Origin: Marinobacter salinexigens
GTDB taxonomy: Bacteria; Pseudomonadota; Gammaproteobacteria; Pseudomonadales; Oleiphilaceae
Assembly (NCBI RefSeq): GCF_008370345.1
Contig: NZ_VTUU01000002.1
Coordinates: forward strand, 496,001 to 560,000
Length of the DNA: 64,000 nt
Direction: 5' to 3'
Each line of letters opens with the position of its first letter. Within the stretch, counting starts at the first letter, position 1. The notes under the pieces were generated by a model. The model ran no database searches. It had not been told where the DNA came from and saw only the letters and a program-made list of their open reading frames with translations. Positions 8,464 through 16,861 of this stretch are shown here, piece by piece. The position numbers and the translations under genes were made by a program.

Positions 8464-9021
8464 ATGTTCGGCAAAGAACAATTACCAGTATGCCGGATGA
8501 TCTCTCCCAGAGTATTCCGTGTTGCCGCAGTGGTTGCGGCCGTTTGCCCTTTCGTGACGCTCGATGCGACTGCCGGAATGTCCATTGAAAGTCCTACAGA
8601 CAAGCTCCGGGCAAAGGTGACCGCTCACAGTGCAGAGGTTCATCAATTCGAGCAGGATTTGTTGCAGCCGATTGATACCCGAGTGGCAGTTTTTCTGACA
8701 CTTGCAAGCCGGAACGATCTGGATGTCGATGCCGTCGAGCTTTCTATCGATGAGCAACCGGTTTCTGCGCACCTATACTCCCCCCGTGAACGGGAGGCCC
8801 TTGAGAGAGGTGGAGTGCAACAACTGTTTACCGGCAACCTGACTAACGGAAAGCATGTACTGAAAGTGGTGTTTTCCGTACGAACAGCCAAGGATCAGTT
8901 TGTTCGTCGCGAAGCCACACACCACTTTTACAAGAAAACGGGTACCTATCGGGTTCAGCTCGTGCTTGAAGCTCGTGCGCCGGATTATGAGCCGTCTGTT
9001 AATGTCCTGGAATGGCAGTAA
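8464..9021 (+). CDS. Exported protein of unknown function, first gene of the TPR/ExbBD operon
   Basis: About 185 residues from the ATG at 8464, chosen because AGGAGG lies at 8447-8452 and because the product begins with a signal peptide (basic RVFR then AAVVAAVCPFVTL, cleavage near ATAG). The frame is open back to 8383 without a ribosome binding site. The mature part is a beta-rich, mixed-charge domain of about 145 residues including VRTAKDQFVRREATHHFYKK near the C-terminus. I do not recognise a family. It overlaps the next gene by 10 bp, tying it to the operon, and is expected to act in the periplasm with the TPR proteins. Confidence 0.72.
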   Translation: MFGKEQLPVCRMISPRVFRVAAVVAAVCPFVTLDATAGMSIESPTDKLRAKVTAHSAEVHQFEQDLLQPIDTRVAVFLTLASRNDLDVDAVELSIDEQPVSAHLYSPREREALERGGVQQLFTGNLTNGKHVLKVVFSVRTAKDQFVRREATHHFYKKTGTYRVQLVLEARAPDYEPSVNVLEWQ

Positions 9022-10523
9022 CCCGGATGATGCTCCAATACGGTCCTGTTTCCTTTCTCCCGAATTTTCTCATCTGCTTTGCTCTGGTTGTTCAGCTGCC
9101 AGGACTGTCTGGTGCCGCCAGTGCCGCCGAGGGTCTTCCACCTGATCGATTCGAAGCGGGCCTTGTCACCTTTGCACTGGCCACTGGAAACATTGTGCCG
9201 GTATTGCCTCTCAAAGACAGCCTGCGGGGCGAGTCAGCGCCTTATTTGCGGGCTCTGTTATTGATTGAAAGCGGGCAGGTGGACGAAGGAGTGAGCGCTC
9301 TGGACGCAGTGGTGCAGTCCGGTTATCACCGGGGAGAAGCGGCATTGGTTCATGCCCGCATTCTTGCTGAGGCGGGGAAAAGTGACGAGGCGGTTAACTG
9401 GTACGAGCTGGCAGAGAATACGGGCTTTGGCGAAATCCGTCAGGAGGCACGTTTTGCATTGGCTGATTTGGCTCGGCAGGCGAACCAGCCGGAGGCTGCG
9501 GGGAAAATCCTGGCGTCAATGCAGGCCGGATACTGGGCCGCTGTAGGCTATCTTAACCTCGCCAATGATTTCGCATCCACCGACCTCAACCCCTCTCGGG
9601 CCCTGGTTGCGCTAAGAGTTGCACTGGCGATGACGGAAAAGGACAGCAACGAGGAGCGTGCCCGGGATCTCCGGGGCCGCTTGCTGGTGCGAGCTGGTCA
9701 ATTAGCATACGTCAGCGGGGATTATGACAAAGCCATAGGGTTTCTGAAGAGGGTGCCATTGGACAGCTACAGGGCTCCACAAGCTCTGTACCTTCATGGC
9801 CTGGCCCTTTCTGAGCGGGGTAATTATCGGGAAGCGATGCAGAGTTGGCATCGGGCAAAGAAATTCCCAATGGCCTATCCCGGGGTTGCTGATGCCTGGA
9901 TCGGAATGGGGCGGGGTTATGACCTTGCGGGCTATCTCGGTCAGTCCGGCGAAGCGTTTCTTGCGGCTAGTGCAGCCTACGAAAGTGAAAGGGTTACCCT
10001 GCGAAGGCTCCGTGATCGTGTCCGGGAGATAGGAGCCTATAAGGCGTTGGTCGAAGACGCACGCAATATCGACGAAGAGTGGTTCCTTGCGGACAGCCGA
10101 ACTCTGACCCAGCCCCGTATGGCCTACCTGTTCGGGTTTATGGATGCCCCCCTGGCCCAGAGGACTGTAGCCCAAGTGGCTGAGCTGGAAGATCTGCTTA
10201 CTGTCCTTGAGCAACAAAGCCGCGATCTCACCGTATTTATTGTTTCCATCGATGATTTTTTGGGAGGCAAAGCGAAGACACAGGCGGGTTCGATGCGTGT
10301 AAAACGTTCAGAGGCAAAACAACTGCTGGCTACTAGCCGCTCGCTCATTTCGGAGGTAAAGCAGGCTCGGGATGTTGCCAGCTCTGAGCTCGATATTATC
10401 GCCCTGGACTATATCGCACGACAAGATCAGCGCATGGCATTTGCCCTGAATAAAGCTGATCAACAGGTTGCCCACCTGTACGAATACCTGGCCCTCAGGA
10501 AGCTTGAGGAACAGTCGCCATGA
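9012..10523 (+). CDS. Exported TPR-repeat protein
   Basis: 503 residues. An N-terminal hydrophobic segment (FLPNFLICFALVVQLPGL, about 10-28) followed by GAASAAEG looks like a signal peptide. Helical repeats follow: AALVHARILAEAGKSDEAVN, ARFALADLARQANQPEAAG and ALYLHGLALSERGNYREAMQ match the TPR pattern (A at 8, G at 8/9, A at 20). The C-terminal 150 residues are predicted coiled coil or long helices. TPR arrays usually hold protein complexes together; this one probably scaffolds the envelope machine. Two starts are possible, 9012 and 9027 (MMLQYG); neither has a strong ribosome binding site. It overlaps the next gene by 4 bp (ATGA). Confidence 0.82.
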   Translation: MAVTRMMLQYGPVSFLPNFLICFALVVQLPGLSGAASAAEGLPPDRFEAGLVTFALATGNIVPVLPLKDSLRGESAPYLRALLLIESGQVDEGVSALDAVVQSGYHRGEAALVHARILAEAGKSDEAVNWYELAENTGFGEIRQEARFALADLARQANQPEAAGKILASMQAGYWAAVGYLNLANDFASTDLNPSRALVALRVALAMTEKDSNEERARDLRGRLLVRAGQLAYVSGDYDKAIGFLKRVPLDSYRAPQALYLHGLALSERGNYREAMQSWHRAKKFPMAYPGVADAWIGMGRGYDLAGYLGQSGEAFLAASAAYESERVTLRRLRDRVREIGAYKALVEDARNIDEEWFLADSRTLTQPRMAYLFGFMDAPLAQRTVAQVAELEDLLTVLEQQSRDLTVFIVSIDDFLGGKAKTQAGSMRVKRSEAKQLLATSRSLISEVKQARDVASSELDIIALDYIARQDQRMAFALNKADQQVAHLYEYLALRKLEEQSP

Positions 10524-13345
10524 AGCGGGTTCTGTTCATTGTCGTGGGCCTCATTCTGGGTGCACCGGTTGTAGGTCAGGAGAGTTTTCGAGTGGAACTG
10601 GGGCGAGACGGCGACACCATTGAGGATATGCGGCCGGTGTTCCTGACCTTCGAAACCAGGCCGTTACCAGCGATCTCGCCTGCGGAAGTGGCCAGGCGAT
10701 ATCAGCAGCTCTTTGAAGTCTCAGACGAGCCGGAAGTCCGTATCGATGCTTTGAACCGGCTTGGCAATATTCGGGATCGCTCCGGGGAGAGCATAGGCTT
10801 TTCCCCGGAGCAGGAAGTCGCAGTCTACCAGCAGGCTCTGGACAGCTATGAGTCAATACTTGCTCACGGTTCGTTCACCGGCAGGTTGGACGAACTTCTC
10901 TATCAGATGGCGAAAGCTCACGCTCTGACCGGAGAGTCCGAAAAGTCCATTAACCGGCTGAAGCAGTTGGTCGGCCTGTATCCGAAGTCCCCACTGGTAG
11001 CCGAAGCCTATTTCCGGATTGCTGAGTCGGCATTTGCCAGCGCCGAGTATGCTGTTGCAGAAACGTTCTATCTGGACGCAATAAATACAGCGCATAGCTC
11101 AAATGCAGGGCATAGAGCCGGCATGGCTGAAAAAGCCCGCTATATGCTCGGCTGGAGTCAGTTCAAACAGGGGCAAGCGGCCTGGGATCGCGCGGGAAAG
11201 ACATTCTGCCAGGTACTCCAGGAACGGATTCCGAATACGTCTGTGCTCGAATCGGTGAGGGATACTGATGCCGATACCATAGACGACACCCTGCGCATGC
11301 TCGCAGTGATGGCTGCCCGCCAGAAGGGTGGCGATAGTCTGATTGCCTGGCTTGGAGGCAAGTCTGAGCTCAAGGCGAGCCACGGTGAGACGGGTAGTCG
11401 GCGGTGGGCATACCTGGCGTTCGACCGACTGGCTGATTATTACGCCGCCCAGGGACACTTTGAAAAGAGCGTTGAAGTAAACAGGTTGTTTGTTGCGATT
11501 GCGCCGGATCATCCAAGGAAAGCGGATTTCATGGCACAGATCGCTGCCGTGTGGCAGTTGGCAGGCGACCTCCCCAAGGCCCGGGAAGCGAAAGCTGATT
11601 ATGTCGAAATGTTTGGTTCGGATGCTGGCTATTCGAGCCTGCAAATGGCTGAGCAGGCCCGATGGCAGGTGTTAAGCAGGGAACTGGCAGATTACTTCTA
11701 CTACCGGGGCACGGAGCAGAAGCAACAGGATGTTGCCGGATACCAGGCGTCTTTTCAGAAGGCCGGTACTTACTACTTCGGTGTTGCGCGCCGTCAGGCG
11801 CAATCGGGTGAGGTATGGCGTCTTGCCGGTGACGCGTTTCTGCAAGCGGGCAATGCTGCGAATGCGTTAGACAGTTTCCGGACGGCAGCCTATGACATCG
11901 CTGATTATCCGGAAGCGGCTGATTCCGGTTGGGCCGCGGTTGCGGTGCTAAGGGATCACTATGAATCAGATCTGGAAAGCGTGACCGCTGAGTCCGACAG
12001 GTTCGCCATGGCCTTTCATGATGACCCCCGACTTCCCGGGTTGATGGTTTTTGTGGCCAGGCGATGGCGCGAACAGGGGCTGCCAGAGGTAGCATTGGCC
12101 TACGCGGGGAAGGTTCTGCTTCTTGAACATTCAACGACACCGGAACGTTATGCCGCCTGGGTATTGATTGGCAATGTTCGTCAAGAGACGGGGGAGTATG
12201 TTCTCGCTGAAGAAGCATGGACTCACGCGCTTCAATTGATGGAGGCGGAGACGTGGCCAGAGTTACCTGAGGGAGCCGAGCAGCAGGTCCGCCGGCAGCT
12301 TGCAGGAGCAATCTACCAACAGGCTGAGCACGCCAATGCCACTGGGAAGCCGATTCTGGCAGTGGGGCATTTCCACCGGGTAGAGGCGGCGATGCCCGGT
12401 TCGGAAATTGCCATCAAGGCAAGGTTCGAGGCGGCCAATACTCTGCTTCAAGCCGCTGAATACAGCGATGCGATCCCTGAACTCATCTCATTTCGCAAGG
12501 CATTCCCTGACCACCCACTGGCTGGCCGCATTAAAGACAAACTTGTATTCGCCTACACAAGCTCCGGCCAGCCGTTATCGGCTGCCAATGAACTGCTTGC
12601 CGGGATAGACCTGGAACGCGACCCGTGGTCGATAAGGCTTAGGGCGGCAGCGCTGTTCCACGAAGCCGGCGATAAAACTCGCAGAAATGAACTCTATCTG
12701 AGCTATCTGAAAACCGGACCTGAGGCAGACAGTGCTGCCAAACACCTGGAGCTTCAGACAATACGTAATCGTCTGATTGCTTCCATGGACGATCCTGGCC
12801 GATTGCGGCAGGAAATGGTGGCACAGGAGATGGCAAGTCCCTGGCATTCGCAGGAAACGTTGGCCTGGTCCGCACGGCAGTCGCTGGTGATGGGGGCAAG
12901 GGCTGCCGCTGTATTTTCCTCTGTTCAGCTGATGCAGCCCTTGGCGGCGTCGCTTGATCGCAAGCAAAGCGCCCTTGAATCCGCACGACAGCATTTTCTG
13001 GATGCTGAATCACTGGGCGGGGAAGCTGTACGCTCCGAGTCTCTCTACCGCCGTGCAGAGTTGTACCGGACTCTGGCAAGGGACTTGATGGCGTCATCCG
13101 TGCCGGAAGAACTCAACGAACTCGAAGGCATGCAATACCAGATGCTTCTTGAGGAAGAGGCTTTTCCCTTTGAAGAGAAGGCTATTGGATTGCACTCAGA
13201 TAACCATCGCCGCATTGCGGAGGAAGGCTATGACCCATGGATTGGAAAGAGTATGGCGGTATTGGCAAGGCTGAATCCGGGGCGTTACGACCGTTCTGTC
13301 CGATGGATGAGCTGGACGAAAGAGGATGACGATGATGCTTCGTAA
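10520..13345 (+). CDS. Large exported TPR-repeat protein
   Basis: 941 residues with a classical signal peptide (MKRVLFIVVGLILGAPVVGQ, cleavage near residue 19). The whole mature part is an array of TPR and Sel1-like helical repeats, for example ALNRLGNIRDRSGESIGF, LLYQMAKAHALTGESEKS, AYFRIAESAFASAEYAVAE and AWVLIGNVRQETGEYVLAEE, resembling the periplasmic solenoid proteins found with gliding and outer-membrane assembly systems. The length makes it the largest component of the operon. Its ATG overlaps the previous stop by 4 bp and its 3' end overlaps the lipoprotein gene, indicating tight coupling. Exact family unknown. Confidence 0.85.
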   Translation: MKRVLFIVVGLILGAPVVGQESFRVELGRDGDTIEDMRPVFLTFETRPLPAISPAEVARRYQQLFEVSDEPEVRIDALNRLGNIRDRSGESIGFSPEQEVAVYQQALDSYESILAHGSFTGRLDELLYQMAKAHALTGESEKSINRLKQLVGLYPKSPLVAEAYFRIAESAFASAEYAVAETFYLDAINTAHSSNAGHRAGMAEKARYMLGWSQFKQGQAAWDRAGKTFCQVLQERIPNTSVLESVRDTDADTIDDTLRMLAVMAARQKGGDSLIAWLGGKSELKASHGETGSRRWAYLAFDRLADYYAAQGHFEKSVEVNRLFVAIAPDHPRKADFMAQIAAVWQLAGDLPKAREAKADYVEMFGSDAGYSSLQMAEQARWQVLSRELADYFYYRGTEQKQQDVAGYQASFQKAGTYYFGVARRQAQSGEVWRLAGDAFLQAGNAANALDSFRTAAYDIADYPEAADSGWAAVAVLRDHYESDLESVTAESDRFAMAFHDDPRLPGLMVFVARRWREQGLPEVALAYAGKVLLLEHSTTPERYAAWVLIGNVRQETGEYVLAEEAWTHALQLMEAETWPELPEGAEQQVRRQLAGAIYQQAEHANATGKPILAVGHFHRVEAAMPGSEIAIKARFEAANTLLQAAEYSDAIPELISFRKAFPDHPLAGRIKDKLVFAYTSSGQPLSAANELLAGIDLERDPWSIRLRAAALFHEAGDKTRRNELYLSYLKTGPEADSAAKHLELQTIRNRLIASMDDPGRLRQEMVAQEMASPWHSQETLAWSARQSLVMGARAAAVFSSVQLMQPLAASLDRKQSALESARQHFLDAESLGGEAVRSESLYRRAELYRTLARDLMASSVPEELNELEGMQYQMLLEEEAFPFEEKAIGLHSDNHRRIAEEGYDPWIGKSMAVLARLNPGRYDRSVRWMSWTKEDDDDAS

Positions 13346-13820
13346 TCACTACCCTGGCGGCGTTTTATCGTTATGCGTGCTGCTTGTGCTTGTGGGCTGC
13401 TCGACAGCTCCTTTGCAGTCGGTTTCCACTGAGCAGGGTGAGGCCCATGCCCGTCAACAGGCAAAACAACTGGTGCGGGAAGGGCGGCTGGCCTTCGATG
13501 AGGGGCGAAAACACAGTGCTATGGACTCCTGGCAGGCTGCTGTCAATCTGGACCCTGAAGATGCCGCCACGGTCAATAACCTTGCGCTCCTGTACTCCGA
13601 AGACAAACGCTTCAAAGATGCCATCAGCCTTCTGGAAACAGGGTTGGCCTATTCCCCGGATACCGCTGAACTGCACTTCAACCTTGCGGTGATCAGTGAG
13701 CTCTATCTGCTCGATCTCGAAACAGCGCTTATCCATTATCGCCATTACCGGGAATTGAACGGAGACGGTGATACGCGAGTGGCGGGATGGATTGCCGATC
13801 TTGAACGGAGGATAGATTGA
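13332..13820 (+). CDS. TPR-repeat lipoprotein
   Basis: 162 residues starting at the ATG at 13332, which lies 6 bases after AAAGAGG (13319-13325); ATGs at 13326 and 13335 are alternatives. A type II signal peptide ends in the lipobox LVGC with Cys23 and Ser at +2, which predicts outer-membrane anchoring rather than inner-membrane retention. The mature part has two to three TPRs (AVNLDPEDAATVNNLALLYS, AISLLETGLAYSPDTAELHF). It resembles the small TPR lipoproteins (PilF- or Tgl-like) that help assemble outer-membrane complexes. It overlaps the 941-residue TPR gene. Confidence 0.84.
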   Translation: MMLRNHYPGGVLSLCVLLVLVGCSTAPLQSVSTEQGEAHARQQAKQLVREGRLAFDEGRKHSAMDSWQAAVNLDPEDAATVNNLALLYSEDKRFKDAISLLETGLAYSPDTAELHFNLAVISELYLLDLETALIHYRHYRELNGDGDTRVAGWIADLERRID

Positions 13821-14171
13821 ATGAGGATATCACCGTTCTATTCGTTGGTAGCCGCTGCGGTATTCGGAAGTTTTGGTAGTCAGGCAGGCGCTGCGAACGA
13901 AGGTTCATCGCAGGTTAGCAGAGAAGTCCGTGAGGTAAGGCTGTCCGTGGAAGGTATCTCACGATCTATGGGGGAGGATGAACCCCGGGTGCTTTATATC
14001 CTGCCATGGCAGGCACCCAGTCTCCCGCGCCGCCCGAGAGCCGATTTGAATGTCAGTGCACCGAACCTCGAACAGGCTTTGGATCCGAGGGCGATTGAGC
14101 GCCATCGATTATTCAGAGAAACCCTGAATCCCCTGACTCTGCGCCCCGTTGGCGCTCAGAGCCCGATGTAA
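13821..14171 (+). CDS. Small exported protein of unknown function
   Basis: 116 residues with a signal peptide (MRISPFYSLVAAAVFGSFG, cleavage near QAGA). The mature part is about 93 residues with a conserved-looking PRVLYILPWQAPSLPRRPR stretch, Pro/Arg-rich and without cysteines. I recognise no family. The ATG follows the preceding stop directly (TGAATG) with GGAGG at 13806-13810, so it is translated from the operon message. It sits between the TPR lipoprotein and the ExbB-like gene and could be a periplasmic linker between motor and scaffold; this is inferred from position only. Confidence 0.7.
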   Translation: MRISPFYSLVAAAVFGSFGSQAGAANEGSSQVSREVREVRLSVEGISRSMGEDEPRVLYILPWQAPSLPRRPRADLNVSAPNLEQALDPRAIERHRLFRETLNPLTLRPVGAQSPM

Positions 14172-14192
14172 TAGAAAGACGGAGATAACACT

Positions 14193-14837
14193 ATGCTGGA
14201 AACAACGATTCGTTTCTTTCAGGAGGGCGGAGCCTTCATGTACCCGATCGCGGTGGTACTCGCGGTAGGGCTGGCGATAACCATAGAGCGTTTTATTTAT
14301 CTGGGGTCGGTCCGGCGTCGTAACCGGGTGGCGTTTGAACGCGGTATTTTGCCATTGCTGGAAAAGCGGGATTATCAGCGGGCTATGAAGGTAGCGAACG
14401 GGTCGACCAGCGCCATCGCATCCATTATGGGTGCCGGCCTTGGACGGCTGTTATCCGACAGCCGTCGTGAAGATATTGAATATGCGATGGAAGAAGGGTT
14501 AATGGAGGTACTCCCGCGACTGGAAAAACGCACGCAATACCTGGCAACGCTGGCTAACATCGCGACACTTCTTGGACTTCTCGGAACCATCATTGGCCTG
14601 ATCGCAGCGTTCACCGCCGTGGCTGCTGCAGATCCTGCACAGAAAGCCAGTTTGCTGTCCGAGAGCATTTCTGTGGCGATGAACACCACAGCATTTGGCC
14701 TTATGTCTGCGATACCCTTGCTGATGTTCCATGCGGTTCTGCAAACCCGAACCAACGAGATCGTGGACAGTTTCGAGATGGCAGGGGTGAAACTGCTCAA
14801 TATCGTATCTGATCCAATGAACCAGGCTGCGGCCTGA
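14193..14837 (+). CDS. MotA/TolQ/ExbB family proton channel protein
   Basis: 214 residues with the three-helix layout of ExbB/TolQ: a helix near 17-36 (MYPIAVVLAVGLAITIERFI), a long cytosolic loop, then two helices around LGLLGTIIGLIAAFTAV and AMNTTAFGLMSAIPLLMF. The Thr residues of the second and third helices that line the channel are present. By my manual alignment the Glu found in the third helix of Escherichia coli ExbB is Val here. ExbB proteins form a pentamer around an ExbD dimer and use the proton motive force to drive a periplasmic partner. GGAG at about 14180 is the ribosome binding site. Confidence 0.92.
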   Translation: MLETTIRFFQEGGAFMYPIAVVLAVGLAITIERFIYLGSVRRRNRVAFERGILPLLEKRDYQRAMKVANGSTSAIASIMGAGLGRLLSDSRREDIEYAMEEGLMEVLPRLEKRTQYLATLANIATLLGLLGTIIGLIAAFTAVAAADPAQKASLLSESISVAMNTTAFGLMSAIPLLMFHAVLQTRTNEIVDSFEMAGVKLLNIVSDPMNQAAA

Positions 14838-14855
14838 GTCCGCAGGAGGTGGTAG

Positions 14856-15389
14856 GTGAGACGACGCCACAGGAAGCGCAGCACATCGGCAGAGCTGGAT
14901 ATCACGGCATTCATGAACCTGATGATTATTCTGGTGCCGGTTCTGCTGCTGGGTATGGTGTTCAGTCAGATCAGGATGATTGAGCTGAATTTTCCCGGAG
15001 ACGCAGTCGGCGAGGAAGTCGTAGCCGAGACGATCAGCCTTATGGTGACTCTGATCCCGGAAGGCATCGAGATATCTGACAGCGAAAGAGGGTTGATCAG
15101 CGTGCTTCCAGCCGGAGTATCCGGTCAGGACTTTAAGGCCCTGCGCAGTGAACTGCGTAGCATCAAGGCGAGGTTCCCCGATAAAACCGACATCACACTG
15201 GAGGTGGGCCCAGAGGTGGATTATCAGACTCTGGTGACCGTGATGGATACCGTGCGCTCCTATCCGGCAGTGGTTGCGGCAAGCCTGGTCGAGGGCGAGC
15301 TATTTCCGGACGTGTCCCTGATCGATGCGCCCGAAAACCGAAAACTTGCCAAAGCTCGGGCTCCGGAGCAAACGGGGGTTGGCGCATGA
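14856..15389 (+). CDS. ExbD/TolR family protein with Asn at the usual proton-carrying Asp
   Basis: 177 residues from a GTG start at 14856 with AGGAGGT at 14844-14850. One membrane helix (about 17-36) follows a basic N-terminus (RRRHRKR), then a periplasmic domain of ExbD type. Aligning LDITAFMNLMIILVPVLL with the ExbD signature (INVTPFIDVMLVLL in E. coli) puts Asn21 (AAC at 14916-14918) at the Asp that carries protons in ExbD, TolR and MotB. This copy is therefore unlikely to relay protons by itself. It overlaps the second exbD-like gene by 4 bp, so the two products are made together and could form a mixed dimer. Confidence 0.9.
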   Translation: MRRRHRKRSTSAELDITAFMNLMIILVPVLLLGMVFSQIRMIELNFPGDAVGEEVVAETISLMVTLIPEGIEISDSERGLISVLPAGVSGQDFKALRSELRSIKARFPDKTDITLEVGPEVDYQTLVTVMDTVRSYPAVVAASLVEGELFPDVSLIDAPENRKLAKARAPEQTGVGA

Positions 15390-15874
15390 AACCTTCACGG
15401 AAATCAAGACGCCTGCAGCGCCACTACGGCCGCATGCACCGGAGCGGTGGTCTGAATCTCGTTTCTCTGATGGATATTTTCACCATCCTTGTGTTTTTCC
15501 TGATGGTGAATTCGTCAGATGTGAAAGTCATGCAGAACACCGCCAACGTGCCGTTGCCATCCTCTACTGCCAGAGAGCAAGCAGGCGAGAATCTGACGGT
15601 TCAACTCGTGGCAGGGACAATACTCGTCCAGGGGCGGGAAGTGGCGCGCATCGACGGTATTAAACCGAATGACCGTACAGTTGCTGGCCTTTCGGAAGAG
15701 CTGGCTTATCGGCGCGGGCAAAGGGAGGCCGTGCCGGAGGAGGGGCTTCCGGTGACGATAATGGCAGGCCGGGATACTGATTACCGTCTACTCAGAAAGA
15801 TTATGCAAACCTGTGTGGATGAACAATTCAGACAGGTCAGGCTTGCAGTAGAGGCGGAGATCCGCAATGGCTGA
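15386..15874 (+). CDS. ExbD/TolR family protein with conserved membrane Asp
   Basis: 162 residues. Basic N-terminus, one membrane helix (LNLVSLMDIFTILVFFLMV, about 23-41) with Asp30 (GAT at 15473-15475) at the proton-carrying position, then a periplasmic ExbD domain ending RQVRLAVEAEIRNG. It would supply the protonatable residue of the motor while the upstream paralogue has Asn. The start overlaps the stop of the first exbD-like gene by 4 bp and its stop overlaps the AgmX-like gene by 8 bp. The pairing of one ExbB with two ExbD proteins is also known from the AglRQS motor of Myxococcus. Confidence 0.92.
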   Translation: MKPSRKSRRLQRHYGRMHRSGGLNLVSLMDIFTILVFFLMVNSSDVKVMQNTANVPLPSSTAREQAGENLTVQLVAGTILVQGREVARIDGIKPNDRTVAGLSEELAYRRGQREAVPEEGLPVTIMAGRDTDYRLLRKIMQTCVDEQFRQVRLAVEAEIRNG

Positions 15875-16850
15875 TGTGAGCGGGTTGGGGTGTGTGGGAT
15901 CAGGTCTGCCCTGGGCCAGCGGGCATCGTGAAAATCAATGGTTCGGGGTCATACTCGGGCTGATGATTGCCGCGTTTTCTTTACCGGCTGTGATGATCCC
16001 GATAATCGATTTGCCAGATCTTGAGCGGGCAACAGCAGAAAAAATTCCACCGCAACTGGCGAAGCTTCTGCAGCGACCTGAACCCTCTGATCCGGTTACG
16101 GTTCAACCGCTTGAAGATGAGCCGTTAGCCAATGCAAAGCTCCCCAGGGAAGAGGTAGCACCTGCTCCAGCGCCCGTAGAGCAGACAACACCGAAGAGTG
16201 CTGAAGAGCCTGTGGCGCAGAGCGTTGAGGCTGCCAGGGAAAAAGCGTCTCATTCTGGGCTTTTGGCCATGAAAGACCGGCTTGCAGCCCTGCGAACTCC
16301 GTCGATCTCTGAGCCCCGGCGACTGGAAGCTAACGTCGGGAATGAAACAGCGATCGAAGTGAAAGATCTGGCGACGGATACAAACAATCCGCCGAATGTT
16401 CTTCGGGGCAGTGGCGGAATCGAAGAAGTCTCAAGGCCGGTTGTGGACGCCCTTGTTGCAGCTCATACCGTTAAAAAGGTAGACACAACTGCGGTAGCTG
16501 AAAAGCAGGTTGCCAATGCTGGTGGATCGCATAAGCAAAGCGCGTCCGGCAGGGGTGATGAAGAACGGGCTATGAGTACCATCCGTCGCGTGTTTGATGC
16601 TCAGAAAGCGGCGCTATATTCGCTGTATCGCCGTGAACTTCGCCAGGACCCGACCCTGGAGGGAAAGGTTACCCTGGAGCTGGTAATCGAACCTGACGGT
16701 TCAGTATCCGATTGCAGGGTAATCGGCTCAGAGCTTGCAAACCCCTCGCTGGAGCAGAGAATTGCCATGAGGGTGCGTCTGTTCGATTTTGGGGCAGAAA
16801 ACGTGGGAACCAGAAGAGTCAGGTTCCCGATTGATTTCCTGCCCGGTTGA
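15867..16850 (+). CDS. AgmX/PglI C-terminal domain protein, TonB-like energy transducer
   Basis: 327 residues. One membrane helix at about 25-47, then a long Pro/Glu/Ala-rich, probably extended periplasmic region (residues 50-230), and a C-terminal globular domain of about 85 residues (IRRVFDAQKAALYSLYRREL, GKVTLELVIEPDGSVSDCRV) typical of AgmX/PglI and TonB-like C-termini. This is the layout of an inner-membrane protein that reaches across the periplasm, driven by ExbB/ExbD. Its mature domain lacks the FHA and zinc-binding modules present in the Myxococcus AgmX/GltJ protein. Last gene of the operon; the convergent maoC gene ends 11 bp away. Confidence 0.88.
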   Translation: MADVSGLGCVGSGLPWASGHRENQWFGVILGLMIAAFSLPAVMIPIIDLPDLERATAEKIPPQLAKLLQRPEPSDPVTVQPLEDEPLANAKLPREEVAPAPAPVEQTTPKSAEEPVAQSVEAAREKASHSGLLAMKDRLAALRTPSISEPRRLEANVGNETAIEVKDLATDTNNPPNVLRGSGGIEEVSRPVVDALVAAHTVKKVDTTAVAEKQVANAGGSHKQSASGRGDEERAMSTIRRVFDAQKAALYSLYRRELRQDPTLEGKVTLELVIEPDGSVSDCRVIGSELANPSLEQRIAMRVRLFDFGAENVGTRRVRFPIDFLPG

Positions 16851-16861
16851 ACGGCGCCCGA

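Noticed and set aside
11529..12311. Minus-strand open frame of 260 codons opposite the 941-residue TPR gene
   Set aside because: Pro/Arg/Ser-rich low-complexity product, no ribosome binding site, and the sense strand has a clear TPR protein.
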